From: Eledone cirrhosa
Lineage: Eukaryota > Mollusca > Cephalopoda > Octopoda > Eledonidae
NCBI GenBank assembly: GCA_964016885.1
Contig: OZ024743.1
Span: 161,028,212-161,092,211 of the forward strand
DNA: 64,000 bases
Reading direction: 5' to 3'
Under the pieces are notes generated by a model, which was not told the origin of the DNA, made no database searches, and saw only the letters and a list, made by a program, of their open reading frames with translations. Below, one piece after another: positions 33,461 to 45,603 of this stretch. The translations under genes were made by a program, and so were the position numbers. How positions within the stretch are numbered: the first letter of the stretch is position 1; each line of letters starts with the position of its first letter.

Positions 33461-34380
33461 ACTTAAGAATGAGCATCACGGACGTAGCTTTTTAGTCCTG
33501 ATATGGACTAAGGTGGAAAAGCCATTATTTTCTTTGCGTTATTGTTTCATAGTTTCTAAACCGAAGCAAAATCGATCTAAGTAATCAATTATCTATTACC
33601 AACTATCAATTTGGGTAAAGCAAGGGAAGACGAAATTAACCGTCAGAGGAATCGTCTTTAAATATGTCTCAATATAGTACAAAACAACTTTATATATGTT
33701 GGGATCTGAGAGCTGGTTAAAACTTCATGGTTTGAGAAAACGTTTCAACTGTCCCAGCATATACAAATAGTACTGGACGCCACATCTGCTAGAAAGAGGT
33801 GCGAAGTGCTAGTCACAGTTTAGGCAACTCAACAAATTAAAAGTTTTGAACAGTTATATACAATGTTAAGGTATCATAACATATATAATATGTATGATGA
33901 TTATGTTTCTCAATAATAAAGATCAATGGACCTTGATACTGAACGTTAATTATTGAAGTCAAGGAAACAGGAAATCAACAAACAAGATAATGCAATAACA
34001 TAAAGTGTATTAGTTTCACGTTTGGAGGAAAAATAATGATTTACATAGTCAACGTATCGGGCATTTGCCCTTCATCGGGAAAAGCACAAAAGGAAAATAG
34101 CAAAGAAAATAACGTTAAAGAATGAAAAATACAAAAATAAATGAACATTTTTTTTTAGATAAAGTAAAATACAACAATAAAAATATAAAGGAGGGGAGAG
34201 GGGAATGGTCCGGCGTCCTGGTGAGGGTAGCAGGCATGCAGTGGGTGGTGGTGTGAAGGTAGGGTGTACATTACCATACGTTTGCGATTGTATGGGTGTT
34301 GGTGGAGATGTATGTTCGTTCATATGTTTGAGTGTATGTATGATGGTGTGTGTTTGACAGAGATGTGTGGTTGTTGGTGT
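33461..34380. other. No recognised gene; weak hammerhead-like remnant near 34.05 kb
   Basis: Mostly unrecognised AT-rich sequence. On the minus strand at about 34054-34078, CCGATGAAGGGCAAATGCCC followed by GATACG resembles a degenerate hammerhead core with a perfect GGGC/GCCC stem II, but both conserved boxes are mutated and no stem I is visible. Confidence 0.35.
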
Positions 34381-34575
34381 GTATTGTGTGGTTTACATGT
34401 ATAGCTGTATGCCTGTGCATGTGTGTGTGCGTGTGTTGGACTGTATTGTGTGGTTTACATGTATAGCTTGTATGCCTGTGCATGTGTGTGTGCGTGTGTT
34501 GGACTGTATTGTGTGGTTGCATGTGTAGGTGTATGCCTGTGCATGTGTGTGTAGGTGTATGCGCGTGCGTATGTG
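34381..34575. repeat. Minisatellite of about 62 bp, roughly three units
   Basis: The unit begins GTATTGTGTGGTTTACATG and ends GTGCGTGTGTTGGACT, at 34381 and 34444; a third, diverged unit begins near 34507. Confidence 0.85.
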
Positions 34576-34769
34576 CCTGTATGTCTAAGTATTGGGGTAG
34601 GTTCACGAGTCTAGTAGGTTCTGAGGTGTGTATAATCCAAGTCAGTTCCAGACTGGTGAAGGTAGGTTAAAAGTCATGAAGGCTGAGGTAAATGGAATAG
34701 AGGAAAGTATCCTGGTTGAAAGGCAATGTTATAGTGAAATGAAATAGAAAAAGGAATTATGGGGAGTTG

Positions 34770-35165
34770 CAGGGTGTGTGTGGTGGCGGCAGAGTTCTAT
34801 GATGATATCCTTGGGCAGCTGCTTATAACATGGCTGACATCTTTGATGCTAGTTCTGTTGAGACTGCATCTGTTGTCACATCTAGGTGTTTTGCTTGCAC
34901 CGCTATCTCTTGTATGCATCAGGAATTTCGTTGTTATTTCTTGTTCTTGGATTGCAAAGTATGTACTTCAATTTCAGAGATTAAATATCAGTTGTTGGTC
35001 CAAGATAGGCTAATTTGCTTGTCTGTATTAATCTCACTTTGAAATTTTCTGGCAACATAGCCATGCATGATTCTATTCTAAGCCTGCAGCTTTTCATCCA
35101 TGAAGCTTTGGGTGCGAGGTTTTAGTTATCATACAAGAAGTATTTCTTGAGGTGTTCCTTCCAAA
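34770..35165 (-). pseudogene. Family B R2-like remnant (knuckle region)
   Basis: The minus strand gives SWKEHLKKYFLYDN, AMLPENFKVR, LAYLGPTTDI, RTRNNNEIPDAYKR and SQPCYKQLPKD-like readings in shifted frames. These align with the post-RT and knuckle segment of family B (RVGKELLERYSLCDN, HGYVAMELQSE, CDNKCILC). It is highly decayed. Confidence 0.6.
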
Positions 35166-36594
<1,429 letters not shown>

Positions 36595-36866
36595 ATGCTA
36601 TAGAGCTATTTAGTTATGTAATAAACAACATAAGACAATTATTCCATTTACCAAAGGTTTCAAAAAGACAGACGAGCTCAACACAGACGTCAAAAATCGC
36701 TCATCAGAATGAAAATGTCATATGGACGTAAGATATAAATTTAAATACAAAGGTTACAACAATTGAAAGCGAGGCTGATATATAATAAAATAAAGATAAG
36801 AAATAAAATTAAATAACGGGAGAAATATACACACTGAAATAGAATGTAAGGTTATGGGGAAAATTA

Positions 36867-36908
<42 letters not shown>

Positions 36909-37265
36909 AAAAGTATGACCCCGACGGCAGAGCTCAAGCCGTTTCGACGGCTATTTCTGGACTAAATTAGAATGTTTAGCCTGGTGAATAAATAGCCGAA
37001 CTTGTCAAAGGGGTACTTCCTTATATGGGAAGATTGTAGTTGTCAAGAGGATTGGTTAAAATTTGTTGTAAACACAAATAAGTCTATCATGGCATTTGGT
37101 GGGAGATAGGGGTGGCTGAACTTGCCTGTAGAACAATAGGGGAGTGAGTGGAGCGGACAAGCGTTGAAAGTGATATGTATACAGCAGGTTATAAGGATAG
37201 TTTATGAAGTGGAGGAGGGAGGTTATAGAATAGGTAATTCGAATGAGAGTAGGAGACAATAAAAG
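36595..37265 (+). repeat. Dispersed repeat carrying half of the GACCCCGACGG foldback, copy 3
   Basis: The block (TTACCAAAGGTTTCAAAAAG; ACAATTGAAAGCGAGGCTGA; a TA tract; then a single arm at 36912-36961; then CCGAACTTGTCAAAGGGGTA) is matched in reverse order and orientation at 59.20-59.94 kb. Only one hairpin arm is present in each. It may be a PLE-type or foldback element; no ORF of note. Confidence 0.65.
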
Positions 37266-37639
37266 AATATAATAGAGACAAAGAAAAAAAGAAAAAAAAG
37301 AAAATAGTGAGAAATGAATAAAAAATCACAATGCTAACTTACAATTACAGGTTAATAAGTTGAGAATAGAAAAAACTTGTAGAAATTGAGTAGTAACAAA
37401 ACTGATACAAAATTAAAGGGGTCGAAAACATCTGCTATAAGTAGTTAGTAAAACGTAATCGGCCAATTCTATCTTAAAATTACAGGGGTGGGGGACTGGT
37501 GCTACAGAGGCCCGATGGACTGCATCGGGGTAGGCGAAATGGGAAAAGCAGAGGAGGAAGAAAATAGGGGGTGGAAGGAAGTGATAGGATGAGACAGGGG
37601 GAAGAAGAAGACAAAGACGAAAAGAAAAGAGATACATCT
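37266..37639. other. A/G-rich spacer with no recognised feature
   Basis: Purine-rich on the plus strand, with GAAAAAAAG tracts. I recognise no gene. Confidence 0.4.
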
Positions 37640-37962
37640 ACCTATGTAAGCTGGGGTTTCCCCTAACTTATTCGGCAAGTGGGGGGGGGTATCAGCCCTT
37701 GTCTACCCACTCTGGTCGTTATGGGGTTTGAGGGCGAGGTAAGTCCTACGCAATCTGTGTTTGCATGCGGTTACCAGTTCATCTTTCTTGTTTAAGAGTT
37801 GGTCCTTCGAAAATAGCATATGTAATGTTTTAATGTTTCCTCCGAGCATAAGTTACACAGACGGCGTCCTCCCGTGTAAGTGTTAGCTCTGGACAGTAAG
37901 CTCCAAGTGAGATTGTAGGTTATATTATTATCTTGGAGGTCCCAGATGTAGCCCGAAAGTGT
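37640..37962 (-). pseudogene. GIY-YIG endonuclease C-terminal remnant of an RT/GIY-YIG element
   Basis: Minus-strand reading: TLSGYIWDLQDNNITYNLTW, SLLSRANTYTGGRRLCNLCS and, after a frameshift, a segment ending in HRLRRTYLALKP. This is the conserved C-terminal part (Leu-Ser..Ile-Trp..Leu, then C-x2-C) of GIY-YIG domains attached to PLE-like RTs. It abuts an RT fragment in the opposite orientation at 37964, so 3' and RT parts are head to head rather than colinear. Confidence 0.7.
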
Positions 37963-37963
37963 A

Positions 37964-38347
37964 GTGGAATGTCACCCATGGGTCAGCACCCAGGAAGTAA
38001 TCTCATGGTTCAGGAATATGGAGGATAAACGAGACACAAAATTCATCCAGTTTGACATAGAGAGTTACTATGCATCTATTACCTTACCGCTCCTTACGGC
38101 TGCCTTGGACTTTGCCGAAACACTCACACCCATCACTGACCAGGAAAGAAATATCATTCTCCACGCCAGGAAGACAGTCCTACTTTTCGACAACTCCAAG
38201 TGGATAAAGAGAGATCTCGACTCCCCCTTCGACGTCAGCATGGGCGCGACGGATTCGGCGGAGGTTACAGATCTTATAGGATTATCCCTACTATTTAAAC
38301 TCACCGAAATGCTTCCTGCATTCGGCGGTGGTTTGTACCGGGATGTT
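37964..38347 (+). pseudogene. RT fragment, YRDD-type lineage, cut at its catalytic box
   Basis: An open frame carries the RT core: STQEVISWFRNMEDKRDTKF, IQFDIESYYASIT (motif A, Asp), ILHARKTVLLFDN, FDVSMGATDSAEVTDLIGL (motif B-like) and ending GGGLYRD. A second Asp and DGLA would be expected next in this lineage; instead the sequence switches after YRD to the terminal repeat of the PLE starting at 38348. The same lineage, inactive, is at 56.50-57.13 kb. Confidence 0.75.
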
Positions 38348-38687
38348 TTGTTTTGACCACAAGAATTTTTGCAAGACGAATTGGCGCGAAACTTATTTTA
38401 ATACCTCTGGAGACACTTTTTTCACATAAAACAGGTAGAATTTCCAAAATTGATCAGATTAGAGCAAATATCACGGGCGCTCTATCTCAAAATTATTTTT
38501 GAAAAGCATTAGAAATGTGCAACCGGTAAAAACTTAAAACTAAAACTGAATACTAACCAATACTTATTACTAATTTTTACTTATTCCTAATTAAACTATT
38601 TCTCACTGGGAACAATTTGTCAGCATTTCCTTTTCCTTTTACCTATATATCACAACCAGTGTGCTACACCTCTATTCTTTTAAATAT
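38348..38687 (+). repeat. Upstream terminal direct repeat of the PLE
   Basis: Starts TTGTTTTGACCACAAGAATT and ends CTATTCTTTTAAATAT. It matches 43283-43622 over 340 bp with few substitutions. PLE terminal repeats often contain a minimal hammerhead ribozyme; I do not see the CTGATGA/GAAAC core in this one. Confidence 0.9.
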
Positions 38688-38734
38688 CATATCCTCACAC
38701 GAGATGCAGAAAATGCCAACAAAAACAGATAAAC

Positions 38735-39548
38735 TCTTATCAACACAAATGAAGAGATTCTACAAGAACTCGAGAAAATTAACACCAACCTTTCTGTGCT
38801 GGTCGACAAACTTGACTCCACAAATGAGGAAACCATCACCGGATACAAACCCTTCGAAATCGGCGATAAACTTCAAAACCTTTGCGATACTATCCAAACT
38901 ATGTTCACTACTACCAAACCAGGAAAAACCAACGAAGAACCATGTGAGATTGATTCATACAAAATGAAAATTCGAACAATTCCAAAATGGAACAGATCCC
39001 TCAGAGACAGAAAGTTCTCATTCTGGAAGATGATACAAAATCACAACAAAGCGGAGATATATGAAAAATGGCTTAACTCAACCCCTCTAACTCTCCCCCG
39101 TAAAATACAAATAAAGTCCATTCCAAATGAACCCGAACCTCAAAGACACCTTAGGGAAAGAATGGCATTGGAAAAAATGGAGTCAGAAATTGAACTTCTT
39201 AAATTGAGGGCCCAGACAAATGAGGAAAAAATCAAAACCATCGATGAAGAGATCCTCCTGGAAATCAAGAATAAGACTGAAGGCCCCAAGGTAGAGAAGA
39301 TCTCTAAATTATGGAAAGGGGACTGCAACAGAGAAGAACTGAAATCCCTTCAACGCTGGGAAAAAAGTGTCGCTTGGTTCCTAAATTATAAATCGACTTT
39401 TCAAACGGATTACACCTCCAATAACCCGTTCATAAAAATGGGAAAACCCATAACCGAACCGCACAACAATTCGCAAACCACCCAGCCACTAACAATAGAA
39501 GAAGGAAACACCACACCGAAGATGAACTTCCCAACCTCGCTTCCATAA
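38735..39548 (+). pseudogene. PLE N-terminal coding region
   Basis: The frame is open from about 38735 after a TAA (no early ATG; first ATG at 38796) to a TAA at 39546-39548. It contains ILQELEKINTNLSVLVDKLD and later ERMALEKMESEIELLKLRAQ, a heptad-like charged segment likely to form a coiled coil. KWNRSLRDRKFSFWKMIQN is another recognisable block. There is no known enzymatic domain. It precedes the RT in the same element and is probably the N-terminal extension of the PLE protein. Confidence 0.6.
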
Positions 39549-40242
39549 GAAGGAACAAAAATACTAGAAATCATCACCCCCAGAATGACATTTACAACTT
39601 TTCCCCTTCAAGGAGACACCATACCAAATCAATCAACTACTACGCGGATGCCTCATCGTCAAACATAGGGAAAAGATACCACCACCATGATAGATGTAAC
39701 AACTTCCCCACTTCAAGGGGACAGCAAGGTAATTTCCATTTTCTCAACTCTCGCTTCCACAATACACAACAAACCCACACCACACGATACAATCAACAAC
39801 GTAGGCCACCTATAACACCACAATCCAACATGGCACATAGAAACACACATCCATACTCACAATACAGGAACACCCCATTCAATCTACAACCACGAACCCG
39901 AACCACATTTTACAACAACAAGGAATATAACAAACACAGGAGACTACTTAACATCAGCAGACAACCTCTCTACCCCAACCATTTTTTAGACACAGCACAC
40001 AGATGCAGGCAAACAAAATAACACAAGACAGGGAGGAGAAACCGAGAGTAATAAAAATGATCAATCTAACTAGTGCAGAACCAACACCCAACCTTATCAA
40101 CTTACTCGCCAAAGGGCTTAAATTCACACCGACCTCACTACGTCCTAACTCCTATGAAATGAAGGAAGACATCACAGATTTCTGTAGAAAGTTACGACTC
40201 AGTGAAGAACTATTCGACCAGTACAATGAGGATGAATCATAA
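39530..40242 (+). pseudogene. PLE basic linker and segment before the RT
   Basis: After a frameshift near 39530, an Asn/His/Arg/Thr-rich basic reading runs to 40018 (for example NFHFLNSRFHNTQQTHTTRY), perhaps nucleic-acid binding. Another shift leads into INLTSAEPTPNLINLLAKG and LKFTPTSLRPNSYEMK (40060-40170), the conserved block just before PLE RTs. It ends at a TAA at 40240. Confidence 0.6.
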
Positions 40243-40379
40243 GCCAGAAATAGAAGCAACTACACCCCATCAAAAGGTAGAAATAAAATCCTGGACGAAT
40301 TCTGTGAACACATCACAAACTTCCCTTACCAACACTTGCAGAGACAAAACACAAGCCAAACCTCAACAAGAAAGAATGG

Positions 40380-41914
40380 GAAGAATTAAATAGATTAAAA
40401 ACCGACAGAACTATTACAATTAAAGAGGCTTATAAAGGGAGTACAGTAGTCCTAATGGAGACAGAATTCTATATCAACTTAGCGCTCTCCACTTTGGAAA
40501 ACGAAACATACTACGAAAAGGCTGAACACTACAATCAACAGAAAATTATGAGAAACCTAAAACTCTGATCAACCAATACAAAGAAGGAGTCACTAACAAG
40601 GAATTCAGCTTCATCACAGACTTCACAAGTAAATCCAGCCTTTTCTACGGTATCCCTAAAGTACATAAAAGCGAATTAATAAGCAAGGCTTGCAAGGAAG
40701 CCACAGACATAGTCATCAATTTCCCCTCACCCAATGATCTCAAATTAAGACCTATAATAGCAGGCCCCGCTTGCGAAACCCACCGCCTCACCAACTTCAT
40801 TGATACCCTTCTCAAGCCTTTTCTCAAACACATCAAAAGCTATATAAGGGACGACCTAGATATGCTCAATCACATCCCTAATATGCCCCTTTTTGAACAA
40901 ACCCTACTAGTGACGTTCGATGTAGTCAACCTATACTCCAACATCCCCCAAAACCTAGGAATAGAAGCTATCGAATTCTGGCTGGATAATTACCACAATG
41001 AACTCCCACAATGCATCAAAAAAGAATTCGTGATAGAAGGACTCAAATTGATCTTGGAGAACAATTACTTCGTTTTCAATAACAAATCCTACAGGCAGAA
41101 ATCTGGGACGGCTATGGGAACGAAAACAGCCCCCACGTATGCCAACCTAGTCATGGAATACCTGGAAATCACCCTCTACACTAAAGTACTAAACAAATTT
41201 GGAAACACTCTCCACTTACACATAAAAAATAACAGGAAGCGATATCTAGATGACTGCTTCATCCTTTGGCACGAAAACATCGAGAAACTTAAAGAATTTC
41301 ACACCCTTATAAATGGGCTCAACACGAATATTATCTTTACGATGGAATACAGCCATCAACAACTCCCCTTCCTCGACATCCTCATTAAGATTCATAACAA
41401 AAAAATAGAAACAGACATATACTACAAGCCCACAAACTCCAAGCAATATCTTCTTTTCAACTCTTGCCACCCTAGACACGTTAAAATTAATATTCCCTAC
41501 AACTTAGCCAAGAGAATCTGTACTATAGTCTCCAATAAATACACCTGTTACTTACGGCTACAAGAACTAAAGGACACACTCATAGGCAGGGACTACCCTG
41601 CATCACTAATTGACAATGGAATCCAACGTTCCCTAAAACTTAGTACCCAGGACCTTAAACACCCTAAAGTAAATCAACCGAAACTAAAAGCTCTTCCATA
41701 CATCTCCACACACAACCCCCTCAACAATGAGGCCTTTGACACCATCCTCCAGAACATCCCTGTGTTAAAAAAGGACCATAGAATGAACCAAATCCTTCGA
41801 ACACACGATATCATCAGGAGCAAAAGACAATCTAAGTCAATGAAAAACATCCTAACACATGCCAAAGTACTGCCAAACACAACAACGAAACCTACAGTAA
41901 AAAAAATGCGATAG
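40380..41914 (+). pseudogene. Penelope-type reverse transcriptase
   Basis: The reading STVVLMETEFYINLALSTL is broken near 40569, then continues as SSLFYGIPKVHK and LKLRPIIAGPACETHRL. From 40862 the frame is open for 350 codons: LVTFDVVNLYSNIP (motif A, Asp), KSGTAMGTKTAPTYANLVM (motif B), KRYLDDCFILW (motif C, Asp-Asp), LPFLDILI (motif D/E) and the downstream TDIYYKPTNSKQYLLFNSCH and YNLAKRICTIVS blocks typical of PLEs. The catalytic residues look intact in the open part, but the upstream frameshift disables the protein. PLE RTs are telomerase-like and copy RNA into target DNA. Confidence 0.9.
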
Positions 41915-42306
41915 ACCCAACTGTGGCATATGCATCAACCTAGTAGAGGGTTCGGAATTCTATTTCAAAGAAGGACAACGTTTTATAGTAAAACACAATT
42001 TCACATGCGCATCAGAAAATCTAATATATGTATTAACTTTCTCAGGTTGTCGAGAACAATACATAGGCCAGACCAAAAACAGCCTTCGCCAACGCATGAC
42101 TGTTCATAGATCCCAAATTAAAATACGGGAATACAGGAAAATACCACTGAGTGAACACATTGATACCTGTGCCGCCCAAAATCATCCCAACTTTAGAATC
42201 TTTCCCATTCTACAAATTTAAAGATAATGCCACCCACACCCAGCGCATCAGCAAGGAATCTCACTTTATTAACAAATACGGACCCCGTCTAAACACTTTT
42301 CCCTAA
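41902..42306 (+). pseudogene. PLE GIY-YIG endonuclease domain
   Basis: An A8 run at about 41901-41908 shifts the RT frame into KKCDRPNCGICINL (CxxC pair). The nuclease follows: NLIYVLTFSGCREQYIGQTK (GIY and YIG halves) with NSLRQRMTVHRSQI (catalytic Arg). A second shift near 42215 is needed to reach the C-terminal PFYKFKDNATHTQRISKES and KYGPRLNTFP, where the Glu of KES is the likely catalytic Glu. It is fused downstream of the RT, as in canonical PLEs. Confidence 0.88.
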
Positions 42307-42737
42307 GACGAACTCACAACATACACACGTCAACATACATACCTACATCAGCATACATCCTACATACATCTCTATCCACATATAAACACAATGACATACG
42401 TAAACACACATGTTCTATGGTGCAACACAAATATACACAAATTTGCATACCTTTTGATGTCTATAGACACACACTCATACATATACGCACACATGCATTG
42501 CATACTGATGGGCACATACATATTTGTACACAAGTATTCCAATACGGCAGGGCCTACTGGATTCCCCTTGCAGTACGTACAATCCGGACACTCACACACA
42601 CCTTGGTGTTATGACAATACTATATATCATTTCACACCTTTTATTATTAATGTTTTTGGTGTTCTCTTGAGAGAATCGTTTTTGATGAAAATATCGAATA
42701 ATGTACACCATTTTTACCAGTATCACAAAATACTGGT

Positions 42738-42784
<47 letters not shown>

Positions 42785-42967
42785 CACACACACATATACA
42801 CACACACATACACACGCGTACACTAACATACAAAGAGACATATACACACACACACACTTCTCCGTATAAGACAAGAGCTGAAAAATATATTTCAACATGT
42901 TAAAATATCCCCCACACACGTACAGACACATTCCTACTGACCGAACCCTCTACCACGAATTACTCTG

Positions 42968-43043
<76 letters not shown>

Positions 43044-43282
43044 ATTTGTCTTAATAGGCACCTGAACTGTTGACCTTTCAACATGACTGCAATTCACACA
43101 CACATCCCTACTGACCATTATCACAACAATGAACCTCTTTACTACCCACACACATATTTGTCTTGAAAGACTTATTTTTCAGCGACTTCTCAATCAGGCG
43201 AAAAGGGAAACTCTTCGACAAACCTACATTTGGCGCAAAATCAATTTTTAACATTCACGTGACCTCTACCGACCAATCAAAA
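42307..43282. other. PLE 3' untranslated region with CA microsatellites
   Basis: CA runs at about 42739-42781 and 42972-43041. Apparent Cys-Val and His-Thr ORFs are repeats. No gene. Confidence 0.7.
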
Positions 43283-43615
43283 TTGTTTTGACCACAAGAA
43301 TTTTTGCAACACAAATTGGCGCGAAACTTATTTTAATACCCCTGGAGACACTTTTTTCACATAAAGCAGGTAGAATTTCCAAAACTGATCAGATTAGAGC
43401 AAACATCACGGGCGCTCTATCTCAAAATTATTTTTGAAAAGCATTTGAAATGCGCAACCGGTAAAAACTTAAAACTAAAACTGAATACTAACCAATACTT
43501 ATTACTAATTTTTACTTATTCCTAATTAAACTATTTCTCACTGGGAACAATTTGTCAGCATTTTCTTTTCCTTTTACCAATATATCACAACTCGTGTGTT
43601 ACACCTCTATTCTTT

Positions 43616-43622
<7 letters not shown>
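43283..43622 (+). repeat. Downstream terminal direct repeat of the PLE
   Basis: Second copy of the 340-bp repeat. It runs straight into a TA microsatellite (to about 43652), which has obscured any target duplication. Confidence 0.9.
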
Positions 43623-43656
<34 letters not shown>

Positions 43657-43669
43657 TTATTAATTTTAA

Positions 43670-44055
43670 ATAAGTGTTTAGATAAGGACGTGGTCTATAA
43701 ATGTTCAGTTAAAACCAGTGATAATATATTTAACTATATAGGTGAAACTTCTACAGAATTTAAAACTCGCTGGAATAATCACAAATGCTCTTTCCGAAGA
43801 TTTGATAAAAAATCTTCAACTTCTCTTTCCAATCTGATATGGAACTTAAAATGCAAGAATATGGACTATTCATTAACTTGGGATATAGTTTCATAAGCGC
43901 CCGCCTACTGAAACACAGATTTATCTAGATTCTGCAAATTGTGTGTTGAGGAAATTTTGTTCATACTTAAATGTAAGAACTCTATTATTCTAAGAACGAA
44001 TTTATTTAATTCTTGTAGACATCGCCTGAATTCAACATTCAGAACTATATATAAA
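43670..44055 (+). pseudogene. GIY-YIG domain remnant of a YRDD-type RT/GIY-YIG element, copy 1
   Basis: CLDKDVVYKCSVKTSDNIF, NYIGETSTEFKTRWNNHKCS and STSLSNLIWNLKCKN, then TAA at 43894-43896 (LTWDIVS*). Coding-like sequence continues after the stop (LCVEEILFILKCKNSI and CRHRLNSTFRTI, in shifted frames). It closely resembles the minus-strand copy at 53.14-53.68 kb, including the stop at the same place. The RT is missing; a TA microsatellite stands at the 5' break. Confidence 0.8.
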
Positions 44056-44594
44056 TTATAATTATACTTATAATATTTCTACTTATTTCCATAACAATCT
44101 TATCCACTTGGTTTTAATATATTGATATCTCTAAATCATAATATCTATAACATTTGCTATAATTCCACTTCTTAAAGTTTCATAAAATATATACATATAT
44201 AATTCTAATTTTTTTTTAATTTTTATTTTAATTCTAATTTTAATCTTAATAATTTTTAATTCTTTATTTTTATTTCTTTAATTTTTCATTTCTTTTAAAA
44301 AGATTTTTTCAAATTTTTAATATTTTTTCAATATTTTTTATTAGATTTATAACCACTAACTGATTCTGGCTAAATATATCTTTCAACACTTATACTTATT
44401 TTGACTAAATAGTCTCATACTAACGAATAAATTAATTAAACTGGAGTTTTTCCGTATATTCCCATTTTAAAATATATAAATATTCTTATTAACTCAGTTA
44501 ATTTAATTTAATTTAACTTAATATTTACTTACATTAAATACAAAACCAATTTCCCTCATAACGCATTAAACGATAACATGATATACCCATCTAT

Positions 44595-44625
<31 letters not shown>

Positions 44626-45180
44626 TCTAGTTATAACAGAAAATATATTATAACCGAATTTTAAACAACTAATAATCCTAAATGCACGTACTATTAAGAT
44701 ATATACTTAGAATATATTTCCCCCAAAGTAACGTTATATGAGTTTTACTCTCTTGTTTATTTCTTCTCTCTCTCTTTCTAGTACTATTTTATATATTTCT
44801 CCCCTTCTCTCTTTCTCTTTCTCCAGTGTCGTTTAAATAAACGGTTGTTTTTCAATTATTTACATATTCATTTGCATATTCACACATAAGTTTGAATAAT
44901 CCCTAATATATTTCCACTAGCCAGTGAATTTCCAGCCGATAAGGTATGATTTTCATGGGTATGTCTCTATTTATAAAACAAAGTTTGTATTTTATCTGAT
45001 GAAAGCGTACCAATGTTGTCTTGGTACCCTAGAAATATATATAATGAAATAAATATGGTTTTATAAATATAGTTTCCATTTATTTAATATCATTGAATAT
45101 TTACTCCAGTACCTGTTGAGTGCTCTAAATCAGTTATAAACATTTATATTTGTCGGATTTCCAACAAATTAAATACCCCT
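44056..45180 (+). other. AT-rich 3' region downstream of the GIY-YIG remnant
   Basis: T-rich and A/T-rich sequence with a TTTA repeat at 44590-44630 and pyrimidine runs at 44760-44825. No ORF. A hammerhead candidate sits near its distal end (44988-45051). Confidence 0.5.
44988..45051 (+). ncRNA. Candidate minimal hammerhead ribozyme (PLE type)
   Basis: CTGATGA at 44996-45002 is followed by stem II (GTACCAA 45007-45013 pairing with TTGGTAC 45021-45027, plus a looser base), GAAA at 45032-45035, an AU-only palindromic stem III and NUH site (ATA, cleavage predicted after 45043). Stem I can form between 44988-44995 (TATTTTAT) and 45044-45051 (ATGAAATA), 8 pairs including one G-U. The A-A closing pair of stem II and AU-only stem III make it weak. 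Its position at the 3' end of an RT/GIY-YIG remnant fits known PLE hammerheads. No folding was run. Confidence 0.5.
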
Positions 45181-45184
45181 TCTA

Positions 45185-45186
<2 letters not shown>

Positions 45187-45278
<92 letters not shown>

Positions 45279-45603
45279 CATACACATACATACACATACA
45301 TACACACACATATGCATGTGTGAGTATGCAAAGATAGAAACATAAGCGCATTTCGGGTTATATGTATCCAACTGTCCAGACAGGTGAAATGTAAACAAAA
45401 ATAAAAAAAATAGTAGTGTTTAAATACAAACACACACTCGCACACACGCGTAATTTGTACATAAACACAATGCTGAACAAAAATACATATAATTACTTAA
45501 GAGAATGTAACTAGAAATATATATATTTATATACACACATACAAACACACACATATATACATATATATGTACATATACATACATATGTACATACACACAT
45601 ATA
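45187..45603. repeat. (TA)n then CA/CATA microsatellites
   Basis: TA run 45187-45273, then ACATACAC repeats to about 45310, and more CA/TA repeats from 45428 to 45600. Confidence 0.95.

Larger units (their letters stand above)
38348..43622 (+). mobile_element. Full-length Penelope-like element with 340-bp direct terminal repeats, decayed
   Basis: Bounded by direct repeats of 340 bp (38348-38687 and 43283-43622) that differ at only a small number of positions. Between them, in order on the plus strand, lie an N-terminal coding region, a Penelope-type RT and a GIY-YIG endonuclease, the domain order of canonical PLEs. At least five frameshifts or stops break the coding region, so it is dead. 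The high similarity of the two repeats suggests recent insertion or repeat homogenisation. The 3' side (42.31-43.28 kb) is noncoding with CA repeats. Confidence 0.88.

Noticed and set aside
34047..34080. Minus-strand hammerhead-like motif CCGATGA..GGGC-AAAT-GCCC..GATAC
   Set aside because: Stem II is perfect, but both conserved boxes are mutated (CTGATGA to CCGATGA, GAAAC to GATAC) and no stem I pairing was found; at best a dead relic.
36655..36710. CTGATGAGCGATTTTTGACG on the minus strand followed by TTGAAACC, and its relative near 59.84 kb
   Set aside because: A CTGATGA box and a GAAAC box are present, but the bases next to them do not form a stem II, and no stem I or III is evident.
38068..38304. 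Minus-strand 78-codon ORF
   Set aside because: Antisense of the YRDD-type RT fragment, whose motifs are clear on the plus strand.
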